A DNA stretch of 32,517 nucleotides from an uncultured Pseudomonadales bacterium. Its GTDB lineage: Bacteria > Pseudomonadota > Gammaproteobacteria > Pseudomonadales > Azotimanducaceae. The stretch covers positions 1-32,517 of the forward strand of contig CAMYJX010000017.1 of the NCBI GenBank assembly GCA_947258825.1, written 5' to 3'. Below are positions 25,191 through 32,517 of the stretch, piece after piece. The notes beneath the pieces are model-generated. The model ran no database searches and was not told the origin of the DNA. It saw only the letters and a list, made by a program, of their open reading frames with translations. Made by a program: the position numbers and the translations under genes. Within the stretch, counting starts at the first letter, position 1. Each line of letters starts with the position of its first letter.

Positions 25191-25293
25191 ACACCTCTGG
25201 TTTCGGTTCCGGATACGCTATGATCTCATTGCCGGCTGTCGTCGCACCACCCACCCTGAAGCCGAACGGCCTCGAAAAAGCCAGAAGAACGTC

Positions 25294-25818
25294 ATGTGGA
25301 CCACCTGGGCTAATCTCCTCACGCTGATTCGCTTGCTGGTCGCCGTCCCCTGCGCGCTGGCGGCGTGGGAAGCGCAATGGTTCCTGGCAGCGATGCTGCT
25401 GACCCTGGCCATCGCCACCGACCTGCTGGACGGCCCCGTCGCTCGACGTTTCAAGCACGAGACACCCCTTGGCGGGCTGCTGGATCACGCAACCGACGCC
25501 GTGTTCATCGCCCTGCTGCTTGCCGCGCTGGCAACCAGCGGGCTCATTACCCCGCTGCTGCCGATCCTGGTGATCGCAGCTTTTCTGCAGTACACGCTGG
25601 ATTCCGCCGCGCTGCGCGGACGCCGACTCAGAAGCAACCAGCTTGGCCGTGGCAACGGCATCGCCTATTTCGTCGTTGGCAGCATTCCCGTCTACGGGAA
25701 TGCGCTGGGCCTGAGCGGCCCGCTGCAGGCCGTCACGGCCGTGTTGGCCTGGGCCCTCGTGCTGACTACCCTGGTGTCCATGGCGGAACGCCTGTGGGTC
25801 TGGCTGGGCACGCGCTAA
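25294..25818 (+). CDS. CDP-alcohol phosphatidyltransferase family membrane protein
   Basis: A 174-residue integral membrane enzyme with about five or six helices. The complete family motif is present: D46-G-x2-A-R51-x8-G60-x3-D64-x3-D68. The four aspartates with D43 form the metal site. The family transfers a phosphatidyl or similar group from a CDP-linked donor to an alcohol acceptor in phospholipid synthesis (PgsA, Pss, Cls-like); the acceptor cannot be assigned. I start at ATG 25294, which gives MWTTWANLLTLIRLLVAVP, the standard N-terminus of the family. An in-frame start at 25174 would add a non-membrane leader and overlap the divergent gene. Shine-Dalgarno weak. Confidence 0.88.
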   Translation: MWTTWANLLTLIRLLVAVPCALAAWEAQWFLAAMLLTLAIATDLLDGPVARRFKHETPLGGLLDHATDAVFIALLLAALATSGLITPLLPILVIAAFLQYTLDSAALRGRRLRSNQLGRGNGIAYFVVGSIPVYGNALGLSGPLQAVTAVLAWALVLTTLVSMAERLWVWLGTR

Positions 25819-25930
25819 TACCGCCGACGAAAGCCCAAGCCCCATCGTTATCGCACAATCTGCTGTCAGCAACTTCCATTATGAGAAAACGTGCTTTCTG
25901 TTCCGGAAACAAGAGGCATAGCATGGAGGC

Positions 25931-26028
25931 TCGTGGCGGGTCCTTCAGCCTCATTCAGTCGATGAAAACTGCTGTTACAGCAAAACGTGAAGAGCAAAGC
26001 CTGAACGGATCCGCCACGAACTTTTTTG
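25931..26028 (+). ncRNA. candidate structured RNA or complex terminator
   Basis: In the 290-bp gap after the CDP-alcohol transferase, 25931-25943 pairs with 26007-26019 over 13 bp (TCGTGGCGGGTCC / GGATCCGCCACGA). The one non-Watson-Crick position is a G-U wobble only in plus-strand RNA. After a bulge five more pairs form (TTCAG / CTGAA), and the centre holds a hairpin TGCTGT-T-ACAGCA (25970-25982). Six T residues follow the outer stem after AC (to about 26027). It could be a Rho-independent terminator for the upstream gene or the 3' part of a small RNA. No convincing promoter was found. The rest of this gap (25819-25930, 26029-26108) shows no gene. Confidence 0.45.
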
Positions 26029-26108
26029 CCGGTCTTGCCAACGTTCGCCCCGCAACGCTCCCGATGGGCGTTACCGCTCGACGTTTGCCCGCCCATTCAG
26101 GCCCTCGA

Positions 26109-27350
26109 TTAAAGCACCTCGAAGCTGACGCCGGCGTTTTCCGTCAGCCGGGCAAGCAGCGCCTCACCCATGGCGGAGACCGGCGTGAGTACGCCGCCGG
26201 GTGAGCTGAGGGGATCCTGCGCCAGACACACGGCGCTCTCGGCGAGCATCTTGGACGTTGAGCCGTAACCGGGGTCACGATCGCCCCGCACTCTGGCCCG
26301 AATGTTCAGCGACGCGTCCACCGGATGCTTGCCCAGCATTTCAATGACGTAGTAACCGGATTCCCGCGCCTGCTCCGACGGCCCCTCACCGGGTTTGGGC
26401 ACCATTCTGCCGAGCACCCGTCGCAGGCTGCCAACGGACGTGGCCGCATTGAAGGCGGCAGTACCCGCGCTCATGGCCGCCGCGAGCGGGAACCCCAGCA
26501 TGCCGAAGGGCATGATGGTGCCCTCGTCGTAGCGGAAATCCTCGCCGTATGGATAGCCCATGAGGGCATTGCTGCGGCGGACCACCTTGGTGTTGATGGC
26601 AGCCATGACGAAGGGGGTAACCCAGGCATCGAAATCCGCTTCGTATTCCGGCAGCTGCCGCTCGGGCCCGTCCAGGCCCCGCCGCTGCCCCTGGGGATTG
26701 AGACCGTAGGGATCGTTCAGCACCTCGGCTATGGAAGGGTCCCGCTCTACTTCATCGAGCATGTTGAGCATGCTGGCAATGGTGCCGCCGCTGAACCCGC
26801 CCTTGAACTCTTTCGCCCGATACTTCACCGCGGAACAGGCGACACCGTGACGCGCGCGCATCTGCTGTTGAACGAAGTAGACGCCCATGTCCGACGGAAT
26901 GCTGTCGAAACCGCAGGTGTGGACAATTCGCGCTCCGGATTCACGTGCAGCGTCATGGTAGTCGTCGATCATTTTGCGCATCCACTGTACCTCACCGGTG
27001 AGGTCACAGTAGTGCGTGCCCTGGTGCACACAGGCAGCCACCAGCTTCGACCCGTAAAGGGCATAAGGGCCCACGGTGCTGCAGATCACGCGAGCCCTGG
27101 CCGCCATCACGTCCAGCAGGGCCCGATCGTCGCTGTCCGCCAGGACCAGCGGGATCTGCGCGCCGCCGGGCCCCAGGTCAGCGATCAAGGCCTTCAACTT
27201 ATCCTCGCTGCGCCCTCCCAGCGCCCAGCGCAGGTTGCTTCTCGATCCCTCTCCGGGCGGACCGTACTGACGCAGCAGGTATTCGGCGACCAGCCGGCCG
27301 GTGAAGCCGGTGGCTCCCCAGACGATTACATCGAATTCCCGGTTCTCCAT
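26109..27350 (-). CDS. saccharopine dehydrogenase-like / trans-acting enoyl reductase family protein
   Basis: A 413-residue protein with an N-terminal Rossmann motif VWGATGFTGRLVAEYL (about 10-25) and the long C-terminal domain of the saccharopine-dehydrogenase-like group. The family contains the mycobacterial trans-acting enoyl reductase for phthiocerol lipids and many membrane-associated homologues of unknown function; sequence similarity to lysine metabolism enzymes does not imply that activity. I start at ATG 27350, with AGGAG six bases upstream, rather than 14 codons earlier. Divergent from the LLM oxidoreductase gene (123-bp gap), a pairing that hints at shared lipid or cofactor chemistry. 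Confidence 0.85.
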   Translation of the reverse strand: MENREFDVIVWGATGFTGRLVAEYLLRQYGPPGEGSRSNLRWALGGRSEDKLKALIADLGPGGAQIPLVLADSDDRALLDVMAARARVICSTVGPYALYGSKLVAACVHQGTHYCDLTGEVQWMRKMIDDYHDAARESGARIVHTCGFDSIPSDMGVYFVQQQMRARHGVACSAVKYRAKEFKGGFSGGTIASMLNMLDEVERDPSIAEVLNDPYGLNPQGQRRGLDGPERQLPEYEADFDAWVTPFVMAAINTKVVRRSNALMGYPYGEDFRYDEGTIMPFGMLGFPLAAAMSAGTAAFNAATSVGSLRRVLGRMVPKPGEGPSEQARESGYYVIEMLGKHPVDASLNIRARVRGDRDPGYGSTSKMLAESAVCLAQDPLSSPGGVLTPVSAMGEALLARLTENAGVSFEVL

Positions 27351-27473
27351 GTTCAGCTCCTGAGGTGGGTCGAAACTTGAATGATACGCCAACCGTCTGT
27401 CCCAGGTGCACGACCAGGGGTAAACTGCCCGACCGACACGATATCAACGAAACGTCCACGGGAGAGAATACCA

Positions 27474-28520
27474 ATGCGGATTTCGATGCTGCTGAGCTAT
27501 GCAGGGGGCTTCAAGGAAGCGGTCAAAGAAGTGCAGCTGCTGGAGAAGGCCGGCCTGGACATGGTCTGGGTACCCGAGGCTTACTCTTTCGATGCGCCCA
27601 GCGCCATGGGATATCTGGCTGCAAATACCGAGCGAGTGACCATCGCATCGGGCATTCTGCCCATTTACTCGCGCACCCCTTCCCTGCTGGCCATGACCGC
27701 CGCCGGCATCGACTACCTGTCGGACGGCCGCTGCATGCTCGGCCTGGGCGCGTCCGGACCCCAGGTCATCGAAGGCTTTCACGGCGTCCCTTACACCGCA
27801 CCGGTGGCTCGAATCCGCGAGATCATCGAAATCTGCCGCATGGTCTGGCGCCGCGAGCCGGTAAAGCATGACGGTCGGCACTACCAGATTCCCCTGCCGC
27901 AGAATCAGGGTACCGGTCTCGGCAAGCCTCTCAAGCTCATCAATCATCCCGTTCGAAACGACATCCCCATCGCCATCGCCGCCCTGGGCGCCAGGAGCGT
28001 GACTATGACCGCAGAGCTGGCGGACGCGTGGCTGCCCGCCTTCTATACCGCCGAAGCGGCCCAGTCGGTGTGGGGGGACGCGCTGGAAGCCGGCAACAAG
28101 CTGCGCGATCCGCAACGGAAGCCGCTGGAGGTGTTCGCCGGCGGTGCGGTCGCCATCGGCGACGGGCTGGAGGATCTGCGCAATCTGGCGCGGCCGCAAA
28201 TCGCCCTGTACGTCGGCGGCATGGGGGCAAGGAGCAAGAACTTCTACAACGACATCTTCAGCCGGTCGGGTTACGAAGCCGAGGCGAAAACCATTCAGGA
28301 GCTCTTCCTGAGTGGCGACAAGAAGGCGGCAGAGGCGGCCATACCCGACAGCTACCTCGCCAGAAACTCTATGATCGGCCCGGAAGGCTTCGTCCGCGAG
28401 CGCCTGCAGGCGCTGCAGGAATCCGGGGTCAACGCGCTGAACGTGGGGCTGATGGGCAAGACCACCGAAGAGCGCGTGGCGAACTGCGAGAAGCTCCGAA
28501 ACCTAGTTGACGGCCTCTGA
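27474..28520 (+). CDS. LLM-family (luciferase-like) oxidoreductase, F420-type
   Basis: A 348-residue TIM-barrel flavin enzyme of the luciferase-like monooxygenase superfamily. Visible features: MRISMLLSYAGGFKEA at the start, LEKAGLDMVWVPEAYSFDAPS, the ASGILPIYSRTPSLLAMTAAGIDYLSDGR segment split around residue 60-85, and GLGASGPQVIEGFHGVPY. This is the subgroup usually annotated as F420-dependent. Whether this organism makes coenzyme F420 is unknown from the window, and FMN use is possible. ATG 27474 has GGGAGA eight bases upstream; the frame extends 31 codons further but without family similarity. It is followed at 60 bp by an unrelated secreted protein. Confidence 0.87.
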   Translation: MRISMLLSYAGGFKEAVKEVQLLEKAGLDMVWVPEAYSFDAPSAMGYLAANTERVTIASGILPIYSRTPSLLAMTAAGIDYLSDGRCMLGLGASGPQVIEGFHGVPYTAPVARIREIIEICRMVWRREPVKHDGRHYQIPLPQNQGTGLGKPLKLINHPVRNDIPIAIAALGARSVTMTAELADAWLPAFYTAEAAQSVWGDALEAGNKLRDPQRKPLEVFAGGAVAIGDGLEDLRNLARPQIALYVGGMGARSKNFYNDIFSRSGYEAEAKTIQELFLSGDKKAAEAAIPDSYLARNSMIGPEGFVRERLQALQESGVNALNVGLMGKTTEERVANCEKLRNLVDGL

Positions 28521-28579
28521 GGTTTCCGGAACGTCGCGGGGAAAGAACCTTTGCCGTTCCATCGGGTCGAAATGGCAGG

Positions 28580-29179
28580 ATGACCATCTTCGCCGAGCAG
28601 AGTTCGCTGTCCCCTGCCAGGGTGCTCCTGACGGCCCTGCTGATGGCCGTGCCCCTGACCTGGGCTCTGTCCTCGACGGCAGCGGAAAGTGAGAAGCCGA
28701 CCCTCGTGGGCGGCTGGCAGATAGACGACGCGCTCACCGCCGACGTTCAGCCGGTGGAGGGGCACAAGAAGCCCCGCTTCGAGGGCATCGGCATGCCCAG
28801 CATCTCGGTAAACGGCATGCCGCTACCGGGGACCGGCGGCGGGGCTCAGCCTACGACCGGCAGCGCGCGGGATCCCAAAGTGCTGCGCTGCTCGGCGATG
28901 ACCATCGAGTCGGTGGGCGACAACGTGCATCTCACCTACGTCGGCACCGGCAGCGAGACCCTGACGCCGGGCACCGTCCAAGGTGTGAAAACCCGCTGGC
29001 GCGAAAGATCGCTGACCTCCAGCTACGAGACGACCAGCCGTAAGGTGAGCAAGCGCTTCGAATTGCAGAAGGACGACACCCTGCTGGTGACGGTAAAGCT
29101 GAAACCGCGCAGCGGGCCGAGCGTGACGCACAAGCGGGTCTTTCGGCGCAACGCGCCTGGCCTGGTCAGCGCACCGTAA
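28580..29179 (+). CDS. secreted protein of unknown function
   Basis: A 199-residue protein I do not recognise. A long N-terminal signal sequence (charged start, hydrophobic VLLTALLMAVPLTWALSS, cleavage near TAA/ES) suggests export. The mature part is rich in Gly, Pro, Ser and Thr up to about residue 95, then has a beta-rich segment with alternating charged strands: TIESVGDNVHLTYVGTG, TRWRERSLTSSYETTSRKV and FELQKDDTLLVTVKLK, ending HKRVF. It contains a single cysteine (RC104S). The ATG at 28580 has AGG directly before it rather than at normal spacing. Codon use looks like its neighbours. It is convergent with the alcohol dehydrogenase and overlaps it by 14 bp. Confidence 0.7.
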   Translation: MTIFAEQSSLSPARVLLTALLMAVPLTWALSSTAAESEKPTLVGGWQIDDALTADVQPVEGHKKPRFEGIGMPSISVNGMPLPGTGGGAQPTTGSARDPKVLRCSAMTIESVGDNVHLTYVGTGSETLTPGTVQGVKTRWRERSLTSSYETTSRKVSKRFELQKDDTLLVTVKLKPRSGPSVTHKRVFRRNAPGLVSAP

Positions 29180-30149
29180 CCACGGCCGCACCCTGAATCC
29201 GTCCTGCCCGCAGGTCGTTCAGGGCGTCGGCGGTGCGTTCAAGCGGGTACGCGACGACTTCGGTTCGAACCGGAACCTGGGGCGCCAGCGCCAACAGGTG
29301 CAGCCCATCTTCGCGGGTCAGATTCGCCACCGAGCAGATGGTCCGCTCACCCCAAAGGTCCGCGTAGGGGAACGCGGGGATATCAGACATGTGGATCCCT
29401 GCGCAAACGACGATCCCCCCTTTGCGAACTCGCTTCAGGGCCGCAGGCACCAGAGCGCCCACGGGCGCAAAGATGATGGCGGCGTCGAGGACTTCCGGCG
29501 GGGCTTCAGACGCGCCGCCGGCCCAGCAAGCGCCCAGGCTGGTGGCAAACGCCTGGCCCTCGAGATCACCGTCCTTGGTAAAAGCATAAACCCGGCGTCC
29601 CTGCCAGACGGCAATCTGAGTCAGAATGTGTGCCGCGTTGCCAAAGCCGTAGAAGCCCAGGCGCTCGCCATCGCCGGCCATGCTCAGCGCCCGATAGCCG
29701 ATGAGCCCGGCGCAAAGCAGCGGGGCCACCTGAATGTCCGGGTAACCTTCGGGCAGGGGAAAGCAGAAGCGCTCATCAGCTGCCACGTACTCGGCATAGC
29801 CACCGGATCTCTGATAGCCGGTGAACTCCGCCCGATCGCAGAGATTCTCGCGACCGCCGGTACAGAAAGCACAGCTGCCGCAGGTGTAGCCCAACCAGGG
29901 AATGCCCACCCGCTGGCCCGACGCCAGGGGGCTGCTCGACGGTGCCGACTCGACCGTGCCGACGATCTGATGTCCGGGCACGACTGGATACCGGCCGTCC
30001 GTGATGTCGCCGTCCACCACGTGCAGATCGGTACGGCACACGCCGCAAGCGCTCACCTTCACCAGAATTTCCCCGGGGCCGGGCTCGGGGCGCGGCAGTT
30101 CCACCAGAGATAACCGGCCGCCCGGGGCATCCAGCTGCATGGCGCGCAT
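29166..30149 (-). CDS. zinc-dependent alcohol dehydrogenase family protein
   Basis: A 327-residue medium-chain dehydrogenase. Catalytic zinc ligands C38 (ACGVCRTDLH) and H60 (PGHQIVG) are present, with a third candidate Cys in LLCAGLIGYRAL. The structural zinc is bound by the four cysteines C90, C93, C96 and C104. The nucleotide-binding loop is GFYGFGNAAHI. The pattern GHQIVG and the short length resemble the group annotated as AdhA/YogA-like alcohol dehydrogenases, usually acting on primary alcohols or aldehydes with NAD(P). Substrate unknown. ATG 30149 has GGAGG eight bases upstream; an extension of 18 codons is not supported. Divergent from a lipoprotein gene. Confidence 0.9.
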   Translation of the reverse strand: MRAMQLDAPGGRLSLVELPRPEPGPGEILVKVSACGVCRTDLHVVDGDITDGRYPVVPGHQIVGTVESAPSSSPLASGQRVGIPWLGYTCGSCAFCTGGRENLCDRAEFTGYQRSGGYAEYVAADERFCFPLPEGYPDIQVAPLLCAGLIGYRALSMAGDGERLGFYGFGNAAHILTQIAVWQGRRVYAFTKDGDLEGQAFATSLGACWAGGASEAPPEVLDAAIIFAPVGALVPAALKRVRKGGIVVCAGIHMSDIPAFPYADLWGERTICSVANLTREDGLHLLALAPQVPVRTEVVAYPLERTADALNDLRAGRIQGAAVVTVR

Positions 30150-30208
30150 TGAATTGTCCTCCCCCTGTTCCGGTGTCAACCACTCGAGCACCCAGCCGCA
30201 CAAAGCAG

Positions 30209-30237
30209 TTTACTTCTGTGCTAGTTTTCGCGCTAAT
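30209..30237 (+). promoter_or_regulatory. putative sigma-70 promoter of the lipoprotein-permease pair
   Basis: TTTACT (30209-30214) and GCTAAT (30232-30237) are separated by 17 bp, matching 4 of 6 positions each, 28 bp before the lipoprotein ATG. Confidence 0.3.
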
Positions 30238-30265
30238 GATGGCAGCGCGGTAGACAACCCACTTC

Positions 30266-30718
30266 ATGACAAAAGCCCTGCTTTCCAGCCTCCTGCTGCT
30301 TGTATTGGTCCTGGGCCTTACCGCCTGCTCCGAGCCGTTCATCGTCTTTTCAGGCGGCAGCCTCTCGGGCGAGGAGGTGCTCGCCCCCGCCGACTGGTCC
30401 GAGCTGGAAAGCATCGACACCATGCAACTCGAAACCCGCCCCGCTGACCCCTATTCGGTGAACATCTGGGCAACCGGCATCGGCCGGGACCTCTACGTCG
30501 GCACCGGGCCCGACGGCACCCGTTGGAGCGAGTACATGACCGAAGACCCGAAGGTCCGATTCAGGGTGAATGACACGGTCTACCGGTTGCTGGCCAGGCC
30601 GGTTACGGACCCGGAGGAGCGACAGCGGGTGGCCCGGGCCTACGTCGACAAGTACGATCTCGACACGGACGAAAACTGGGTCATGGACGCGCTGATTTTC
30701 CGCCTCGACCGCCCCTGA
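30266..30718 (+). CDS. lipoprotein, possibly with a DUF2255-like split-barrel domain
   Basis: A 150-residue protein with a lipoprotein signal: hydrophobic LLSSLLLLVLVLGLTAC with lipobox LTAC, acylated Cys21. The mature region (TMQLETRPADPYSVNIWATGIGRDL..., then VRFRVNDTVYRLLARPV and VARAYVDKYDLD) resembles the pattern of DUF2255/nitroreductase-like split-barrel proteins, some of which bind F420 or FMN. That similarity is from memory and needs a profile search. It lies 24 bp upstream of the APC permease on the same strand, so the two are likely co-transcribed. The ATG has a weak Shine-Dalgarno sequence. Confidence 0.7.
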   Translation: MTKALLSSLLLLVLVLGLTACSEPFIVFSGGSLSGEEVLAPADWSELESIDTMQLETRPADPYSVNIWATGIGRDLYVGTGPDGTRWSEYMTEDPKVRFRVNDTVYRLLARPVTDPEERQRVARAYVDKYDLDTDENWVMDALIFRLDRP

Positions 30719-30742
30719 ATCCCTGACGGCCTTCCCAGCCGC

Positions 30743-32053
30743 ATGTCCGGCCAGAAGTTCAGCCCCAACACCGCCATGTCGGTGGTGATCGCCAACATGA
30801 TCGGCACCGGCGTTTTCACCAGCTTGGGTTTCCAGCTGCTGGACATACAGTCGGGCTTCGTGCTCATGATGCTGTGGGTGGTCGGGGGCCTCACCGCCCT
30901 GTGCGGCGCCTTGTGCTACGCAGAGCTGGGTGCGGCGCTGCCGCGCTCCGGCGGCGAGTACAATTTCCTGACCGAGATCTACCACCCCGCCGCGGGCTAC
31001 ATTTCCGGCTGGGTCTCTGCCACCATCGGCTTCGCCGCCCCCACCGCGCTGGCAGCGATTACTTTCGGTTCCTATCTGTCCTCGGTGATCCCCGAGCTGT
31101 CTCCAACCTGGCTGGGTTGCTCGCTGGTCGTCGCCCTGAGCCTGATTCACGCCAGCAACCGGCGCGGCAGCGGCGGCGTGCAGCAGATATTCACGGTGTT
31201 GAAAGTGCTGCTGATTCTGGGCTTCTGCGCGCTCAGCTGGTTGCTGGTCGGCGAGCCCCAGGACGTGGAATTTCTCCCCCGAGCCGACGACGGCGCGCTG
31301 CTCACCAGCGGCGCTTTCGCGGTAGCCCTGATCTACGTCAACTACGCCTACACGGGTTGGAACGCGGCCACCTACGTCACCGGCGAGCTGGATGATCCAC
31401 AAAAGTCTCTGTCGCGGGTGCTGATCCTGGGCACCGCCACCGTCATGGTGCTGTACGTGCTGTTGAACTTCACCTTCCTGCATGTGGCGCCGATGTCCGC
31501 CATGGCCGGCAAGATCGAGATAGGCTACGTGTCGGCACAATATGCGTTCGGCAATTCAGGCGCGGCCATCATGGGCGTCATTCTGGCGCTGCTGCTGATC
31601 TCCACGGTCAGCGCCATGGTGCTGGCGGGACCCCGGGTGCTCCAGGTCATCGGCCAGGACTTTCCCGCCTTCCGGGTGCTGGCCAGAACCAACAGCAACG
31701 GCCTGCCGGTGATCGCCATCCTGTTTCAGTCGCTGCTTTCCCTGCTGTTCATCGTCACCGCTTCTTTTGAAAGCATTCTGGTGTTCACTGGTTTTACCCT
31801 GGGATTGAACACGCTCTTCAGCGTGCTGGGCGTGTTCATCCTGCGCTGGAGACAACCCGAGCTGCCCCGGCCCTATCGAATCGCCCTGTACCCGCTGCCG
31901 CCGCTGATCTTTCTGGCGTTCACCGGCTGGACCCTGACCTACATCCTGCTGGAACGTCCGGAAGAGGGGCTGATGGGGCTCGGCGTCGTTGCCTCGGGGG
32001 CCATCTTCTACCTGCTGACGGTACGTTTCGGGGGAGCCCGGCAGGCGCAGTGA
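30743..32053 (+). CDS. APC family amino-acid/polyamine permease
   Basis: A 436-residue inner-membrane transporter with about twelve helices. The first helix carries the substrate-binding signature IANMIGTGVFTSLG. Other family features are CYAELGAALPRSGGEYNFL and YTGWNAATYVTGELDDPQKS, the helix VI region. The pattern is that of APC proteins close to the LAT-like group, which carry neutral amino acids, but substrate is not predictable here; amino acid or amine import would suit the aminotransferase/Ald module elsewhere in the window. It follows the lipoprotein gene by 24 bp. Convergent with the thioredoxin-like gene, 21 bp apart. Confidence 0.9.
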   Translation: MSGQKFSPNTAMSVVIANMIGTGVFTSLGFQLLDIQSGFVLMMLWVVGGLTALCGALCYAELGAALPRSGGEYNFLTEIYHPAAGYISGWVSATIGFAAPTALAAITFGSYLSSVIPELSPTWLGCSLVVALSLIHASNRRGSGGVQQIFTVLKVLLILGFCALSWLLVGEPQDVEFLPRADDGALLTSGAFAVALIYVNYAYTGWNAATYVTGELDDPQKSLSRVLILGTATVMVLYVLLNFTFLHVAPMSAMAGKIEIGYVSAQYAFGNSGAAIMGVILALLLISTVSAMVLAGPRVLQVIGQDFPAFRVLARTNSNGLPVIAILFQSLLSLLFIVTASFESILVFTGFTLGLNTLFSVLGVFILRWRQPELPRPYRIALYPLPPLIFLAFTGWTLTYILLERPEEGLMGLGVVASGAIFYLLTVRFGGARQAQ

Positions 32054-32074
32054 GCGCAAGGCGGCGGTCCAGGT

Positions 32075-32517
32075 TCACCCCGCCTGGCCCAGCTCTGCCA
32101 GCAGCCGGAAGAACTCGGCAAACTGTTCCTGGCCCATATCGCGGGCCGTGGAAATCTGGCCGCGGCGGGTTGCGAACAGGATCTCTCCATCCGGTCGGGC
32201 TACCACGATGGCGGGTATGCCTTCCCCGATGGGGTTGCCCCAGTCGTCCACCACGCCGGGATGCTTGTCCCAGTTGCCGACGTCGATTTTTGCCATGACG
32301 AAGCGGTGGTCGATGATGGCGGCCAGCTCCGGATCTTCCATGGCTCGGCTGAGCGCCCGGCAGTCAGGACACCAGTTGGCGCCGAAATTCAGCAGCACCA
32401 GCTTGCCTTCAGCCTCGGCCGCCTGCAGGGCAGCCTCGACGTCCGCCGCCGCATCGGCGGCTTCATCGTAGGGGTCCTTGGCGACGGAGGTTTCCTTCGA
32501 GCACGCGAACAGCGACA
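32075..32517 (-). CDS. thioredoxin-like lipoprotein (5' end outside window)
   Basis: The frame runs to the window edge with 146 whole codons visible. Near the edge it reads LFACSKETSVAKDPYDEA, which looks like the end of a lipoprotein signal (lipobox LFAC), so only a short N-terminal piece is missing. A helical Ala/Glu linker (about 25 residues) precedes a thioredoxin fold beginning KLVLLNFGANWCPDCRAL, with a CPDC redox pair. The typical cis-Pro appears in GEGIPAIVV. The domain is a thioredoxin variant, probably acting as a periplasmic or membrane-anchored disulfide reductase or isomerase in envelope protein repair or cytochrome maturation. Partner genes are outside the window. Confidence 0.85.
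   Translation of the reverse strand, partial: SLFACSKETSVAKDPYDEAADAAADVEAALQAAEAEGKLVLLNFGANWCPDCRALSRAMEDPELAAIIDHRFVMAKIDVGNWDKHPGVVDDWGNPIGEGIPAIVVARPDGEILFATRRGQISTARDMGQEQFAEFFRLLAELGQAG

Noticed and set aside
25866..26096. 76-codon minus-strand ORF in the gap after the CDP-alcohol transferase
   Set aside because: No family signature and no ribosome-binding site, and it runs across the predicted RNA stem-loop.

Overview
The window comes from a GC-rich gammaproteobacterium, probably a free-living aquatic or marine heterotroph. Evidence for the class: a glnK-amtB-sutA block next to ubiK and comM, as in Pseudomonas; a TorF-family porin; cytochrome c5; HtpX under a sigma-32-type promoter; and a leucine/isovalerate catabolic cluster. 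The genus cannot be fixed from sequence reading alone. I see no rRNA, tRNA, phage, intact insertion sequence or CRISPR array. Most of the window is chromosomal housekeeping and catabolic sequence, so the less ordinary material is in the intergenic regions and a few unknown proteins.

Layout. 1-2.7 kb: the 3' part of a Rieske oxygenase faces threonine synthase (thrC), with a MITE-like inverted repeat between them. 2.8-5.9 kb: a nitrogen block on the minus strand, torF > glnK > amtB > sutA. A sigma-54 promoter and two NtrC-type sites precede torF, at nearly the spacing of the classical E. coli glnA promoter. 6.0-7.9 kb: ubiK-comM. 7.9-13.2 kb: minus-strand liuB-liuD-liuA (methylcrotonyl-CoA carboxylase and isovaleryl-CoA dehydrogenase), then cytochrome c5. 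13.3-16.6 kb: an omega-aminotransferase, alanine dehydrogenase and a divergent Lrp-type regulator, with alanine racemase at 18-19 kb. Together these could form an alanine-centred amine catabolism module. 16.6-18 kb: an SDR oxidoreductase and a periplasmic TPR protein.

19.1-19.7 kb is a degraded stretch with a cytochrome c C-terminal remnant, a small Arg-rich ORF and short repeats. 19.7-21.9 kb encodes a 732-residue coiled-coil protein with a C-terminal helix-hairpin-helix domain. It is divergent from htpX across a 307-bp region holding a sigma-32-like promoter, a CRP-like dyad and three tandem 11-bp palindromes. 23.2-25.8 kb: a putative esterase, an NDUFA9-like NAD(P)-binding protein and a CDP-alcohol phosphatidyltransferase. 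At 25.9-26.03 kb a plus-strand stem-loop followed by a T-run could be a small RNA or a terminator. 26.1-32.5 kb: a saccharopine-dehydrogenase-like protein, an LLM-family (F420/FMN-type) oxidoreductase, a secreted protein of unknown function, a zinc alcohol dehydrogenase, a lipoprotein with a possible split-barrel domain, an APC amino-acid permease and an incomplete thioredoxin-like lipoprotein.

The most interesting signals are the sigma-54/NtrC architecture that places an outer-membrane porin at the head of glnK-amtB, the short SutA-type protein after amtB, the coiled-coil/HhH protein with its unusual upstream repeats, the candidate structured RNA at 25.9 kb, and the inverted-repeat element at 1.1-1.3 kb. 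I did not find an obviously new multi-gene defence or biosynthetic system.
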